Assembly (NCBI GenBank): GCA_003485825.1
Contig: DNHN01000019.1
Location: forward strand, 1-5,813
Reading direction: 5' to 3'
From: Bacteroidota bacterium
GTDB taxonomy: Bacteria; Bacteroidota; Bacteroidia; NS11-12g; UBA9320
Length of the DNA stretch: 5,813 nt
The notes under the pieces are model-generated. The model worked only from the letters and a program-made list of their open reading frames with translations, did no database searches and was not told the DNA's origin. Made by a program: the position numbers and the translations under genes. The stretch's first letter is position 1; every line of letters starts with the position of its first letter. Below are positions 5,008 through 5,813 of this stretch, one piece after another.

Positions 5008-5570
5008 ACTTACACTGTATAGGCAACATAGCGTATTGGTCCACCTTAGTGAGCAAGTCAGAGCTTGTTTTAGAGATACAACATACCTTCCAAAAACAAA
5101 GCGAACTATCTCAGTATGAAATAGCTACTGCAAATGGAAGACTACAGCTAAGTATCCCTACCCAAAAAAGTACCCGAAAAGGCGCCTACTCCGATGTAAA
5201 ATTGGACTACAGCACAAATTGGCAGACGGAACATTGGAGAAGCATAGAAAACGCGTATCTTAAATCTCCTTTTTACCTGTACTATGGTTATAAAATCGAG
5301 GAGGTCTACAAGTGTGAACATGAAACGCTAGTGGCGCTTAACAAAGCATTGTTTGACACCATATTATCGTGTATAAAATTCAATAGGCCCGTTACGGTTA
5401 ATCTATCAGATGCGGTATACTACACTCCGACCGCACCCATACACAATAAGAAATACCCGCAGGTATATGATACAAAAATCAAATTTGAAGAAAACTTAAG
5501 CATCCTAGATGTACTTTTTAATCTAGGTCCAGAAACACACGATTACTTACTCAGCTGCCTCGACAATTGA
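5004..5570 (+). CDS. WbqC-family protein
   Basis: This 188-residue protein matches the WbqC family, found in O-antigen and other surface-polysaccharide clusters and common in Bacteroidota outside them. The biochemical function is not established, although a transferase or modification role is often assumed. Visible family features are I7-G-N-I-A-Y-W near the start, the charged middle region around N72-W-Q-T-E-H77-W78-R79-S-I-E-N-A-Y, and the C-terminal block Y155-D-T-K-I-K-F followed by N164-L-S-I-L-D-V-L-F-N-L-G-P-E177. It is slightly short for the family (about 200-240). There is no signal peptide or membrane helix, so it should be cytoplasmic. It starts inside the folK stop (ATGA at 5004-5007), and its last 24 nt overlap the end of accA on the other strand, with no terminator between them. 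Confidence 0.88.
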   Translation: MNLHCIGNIAYWSTLVSKSELVLEIQHTFQKQSELSQYEIATANGRLQLSIPTQKSTRKGAYSDVKLDYSTNWQTEHWRSIENAYLKSPFYLYYGYKIEEVYKCEHETLVALNKALFDTILSCIKFNRPVTVNLSDAVYYTPTAPIHNKKYPQVYDTKIKFEENLSILDVLFNLGPETHDYLLSCLDN

Positions 5571-5813
5571 ACCCATATTACTGAACTTACGGATCCGAGC
5601 GTTTACTAGCTTCTTAGTGCTTAGTTCGCTTAGCTCCTTAATGTTCTTTTTAAGTTCTGTTTTTAATGTCTTAAACATTGTCTCTGGGTCATTGTGAGCG
5701 CCACCAAGAGGCTCAGGAATTACTCCGTCTATTAGCTTATTCGCCAGCATCTTATCAGACGTAAGGCTCAATAAGTCTGCAGCCTTCTCTTTATAATCCC
5801 AGCTTCTCCATAG
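5547..5813 (-). CDS. accA: Acetyl-CoA carboxylase carboxyltransferase subunit alpha, C-terminal part (cut by right edge)
   Basis: The minus strand is open from the window edge to the TAA at 5547-5549, giving the last 88 residues. They start L-W-R-S-W-D-Y-K-E-K-A-A, matching the conserved ILWR-type segment near the end of AccA, followed by a hallmark I-P-E-P-L-G-G-A-H block at about residues 33-41 of this fragment and then a helical charged tail ending S-I-V-E-A-A-E. AccA, with AccD, forms the carboxyltransferase that moves carboxyl from biotin-carrier protein to acetyl-CoA, making malonyl-CoA for fatty-acid synthesis in the cytoplasm. Family length is about 320, so roughly three quarters of the gene lies outside. 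A TTG at 5771 could look like a start, but the open frame and homology continue past it to the edge. Confidence 0.95.
   Translation of the reverse strand, partial: LWRSWDYKEKAADLLSLTSDKMLANKLIDGVIPEPLGGAHNDPETMFKTLKTELKKNIKELSELSTKKLVNARIRKFSNMGSIVEAAE

Noticed and set aside
3607..5570. Surface-polysaccharide (O-antigen) biosynthesis cluster including gtrA-like and WbqC-family genes
   Set aside because: No nucleotide-sugar enzymes, GT-A/GT-B glycosyltransferases, flippase or polymerase lie between; folK and accA flank the WbqC-family gene, which is typical of its scattered housekeeping positions in this phylum.
5571..5771. A separate small minus-strand gene starting at the TTG at 5771
   Set aside because: The frame stays open to the window edge and residues before the TTG (L-W-R-S-W-D-Y-K-E-K) match AccA, so this is the tail of accA.
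1..5813. Mobile element, CRISPR array, tRNA or rRNA genes, toxin-antitoxin or phage remnants
   Set aside because: On reading both strands I found no transposase or integrase, no regularly spaced repeats, no tRNA-like cloverleaf and no terminal inverted repeats with target duplications.

Overview
The window looks like an ordinary chromosomal segment of a Bacteroidota (Bacteroidetes) bacterium. It is AT-rich. Start codons mostly lack clear Shine-Dalgarno sequences, and two genes are preceded by perfect TAnnTTTG boxes, the -7 element of this phylum. The proteins (a WbqC-family protein, a GtrA-family protein, an S66 LD-carboxypeptidase, a short-tailed HU-type protein and a small one-helix protein ending in a DVRQAIIAEAIL-type tail) fit that phylum. 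I cannot place it below phylum. Nothing points to a phage, plasmid, transposon, CRISPR array or defence island.

Layout, left to right. (1) Minus strand, cut by the left edge: the first 133 codons of a multi-pass membrane protein resembling GT-C/family-39 glycosyltransferases; it begins at 401 and is missed by a search for complete reading frames. (2) An intergenic stretch holding a terminator at 635-666. (3) Minus strand: a complete short-chain acyl-CoA dehydrogenase (712-1854) with a TACCTTTG promoter box. (4) A 262-bp divergent intergenic region with inverted and direct repeats and a hairpin. (5) Plus strand: an HU-like DNA-binding protein (2117-2416) followed by a perfect 36-nt palindromic terminator. 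(6) Plus strand: an LD-carboxypeptidase (2704-3594) and, 12 nt later, a GtrA-like membrane protein (3607-4080). (7) Minus strand: a small single-helix membrane protein of unknown function (4064-4507). (8) Plus strand: folK (4525-5007) overlapping a WbqC-family gene (5004-5570) by ATGA. (9) Minus strand, cut by the right edge: the C-terminal 88 residues of accA (5547-5813).

Functionally the window mixes central metabolism (fatty-acid oxidation, folate synthesis, malonyl-CoA synthesis) with cell-envelope work (peptidoglycan peptide recycling, GtrA-type lipid-linked sugar handling, WbqC-associated polysaccharide synthesis, a GT-C transferase). I see no single integrated pathway and no convincing undescribed system. 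The most notable architecture is the packing from 3607 to the right edge: two tail-to-tail gene pairs overlap within their coding ends (17 and 24 nt), and one head-to-head pair is separated by only 17 nt. Terminators and promoters for these genes must therefore lie inside neighbouring coding sequence. The regulatory candidates in the 1855-2116 gap are the next most useful leads.
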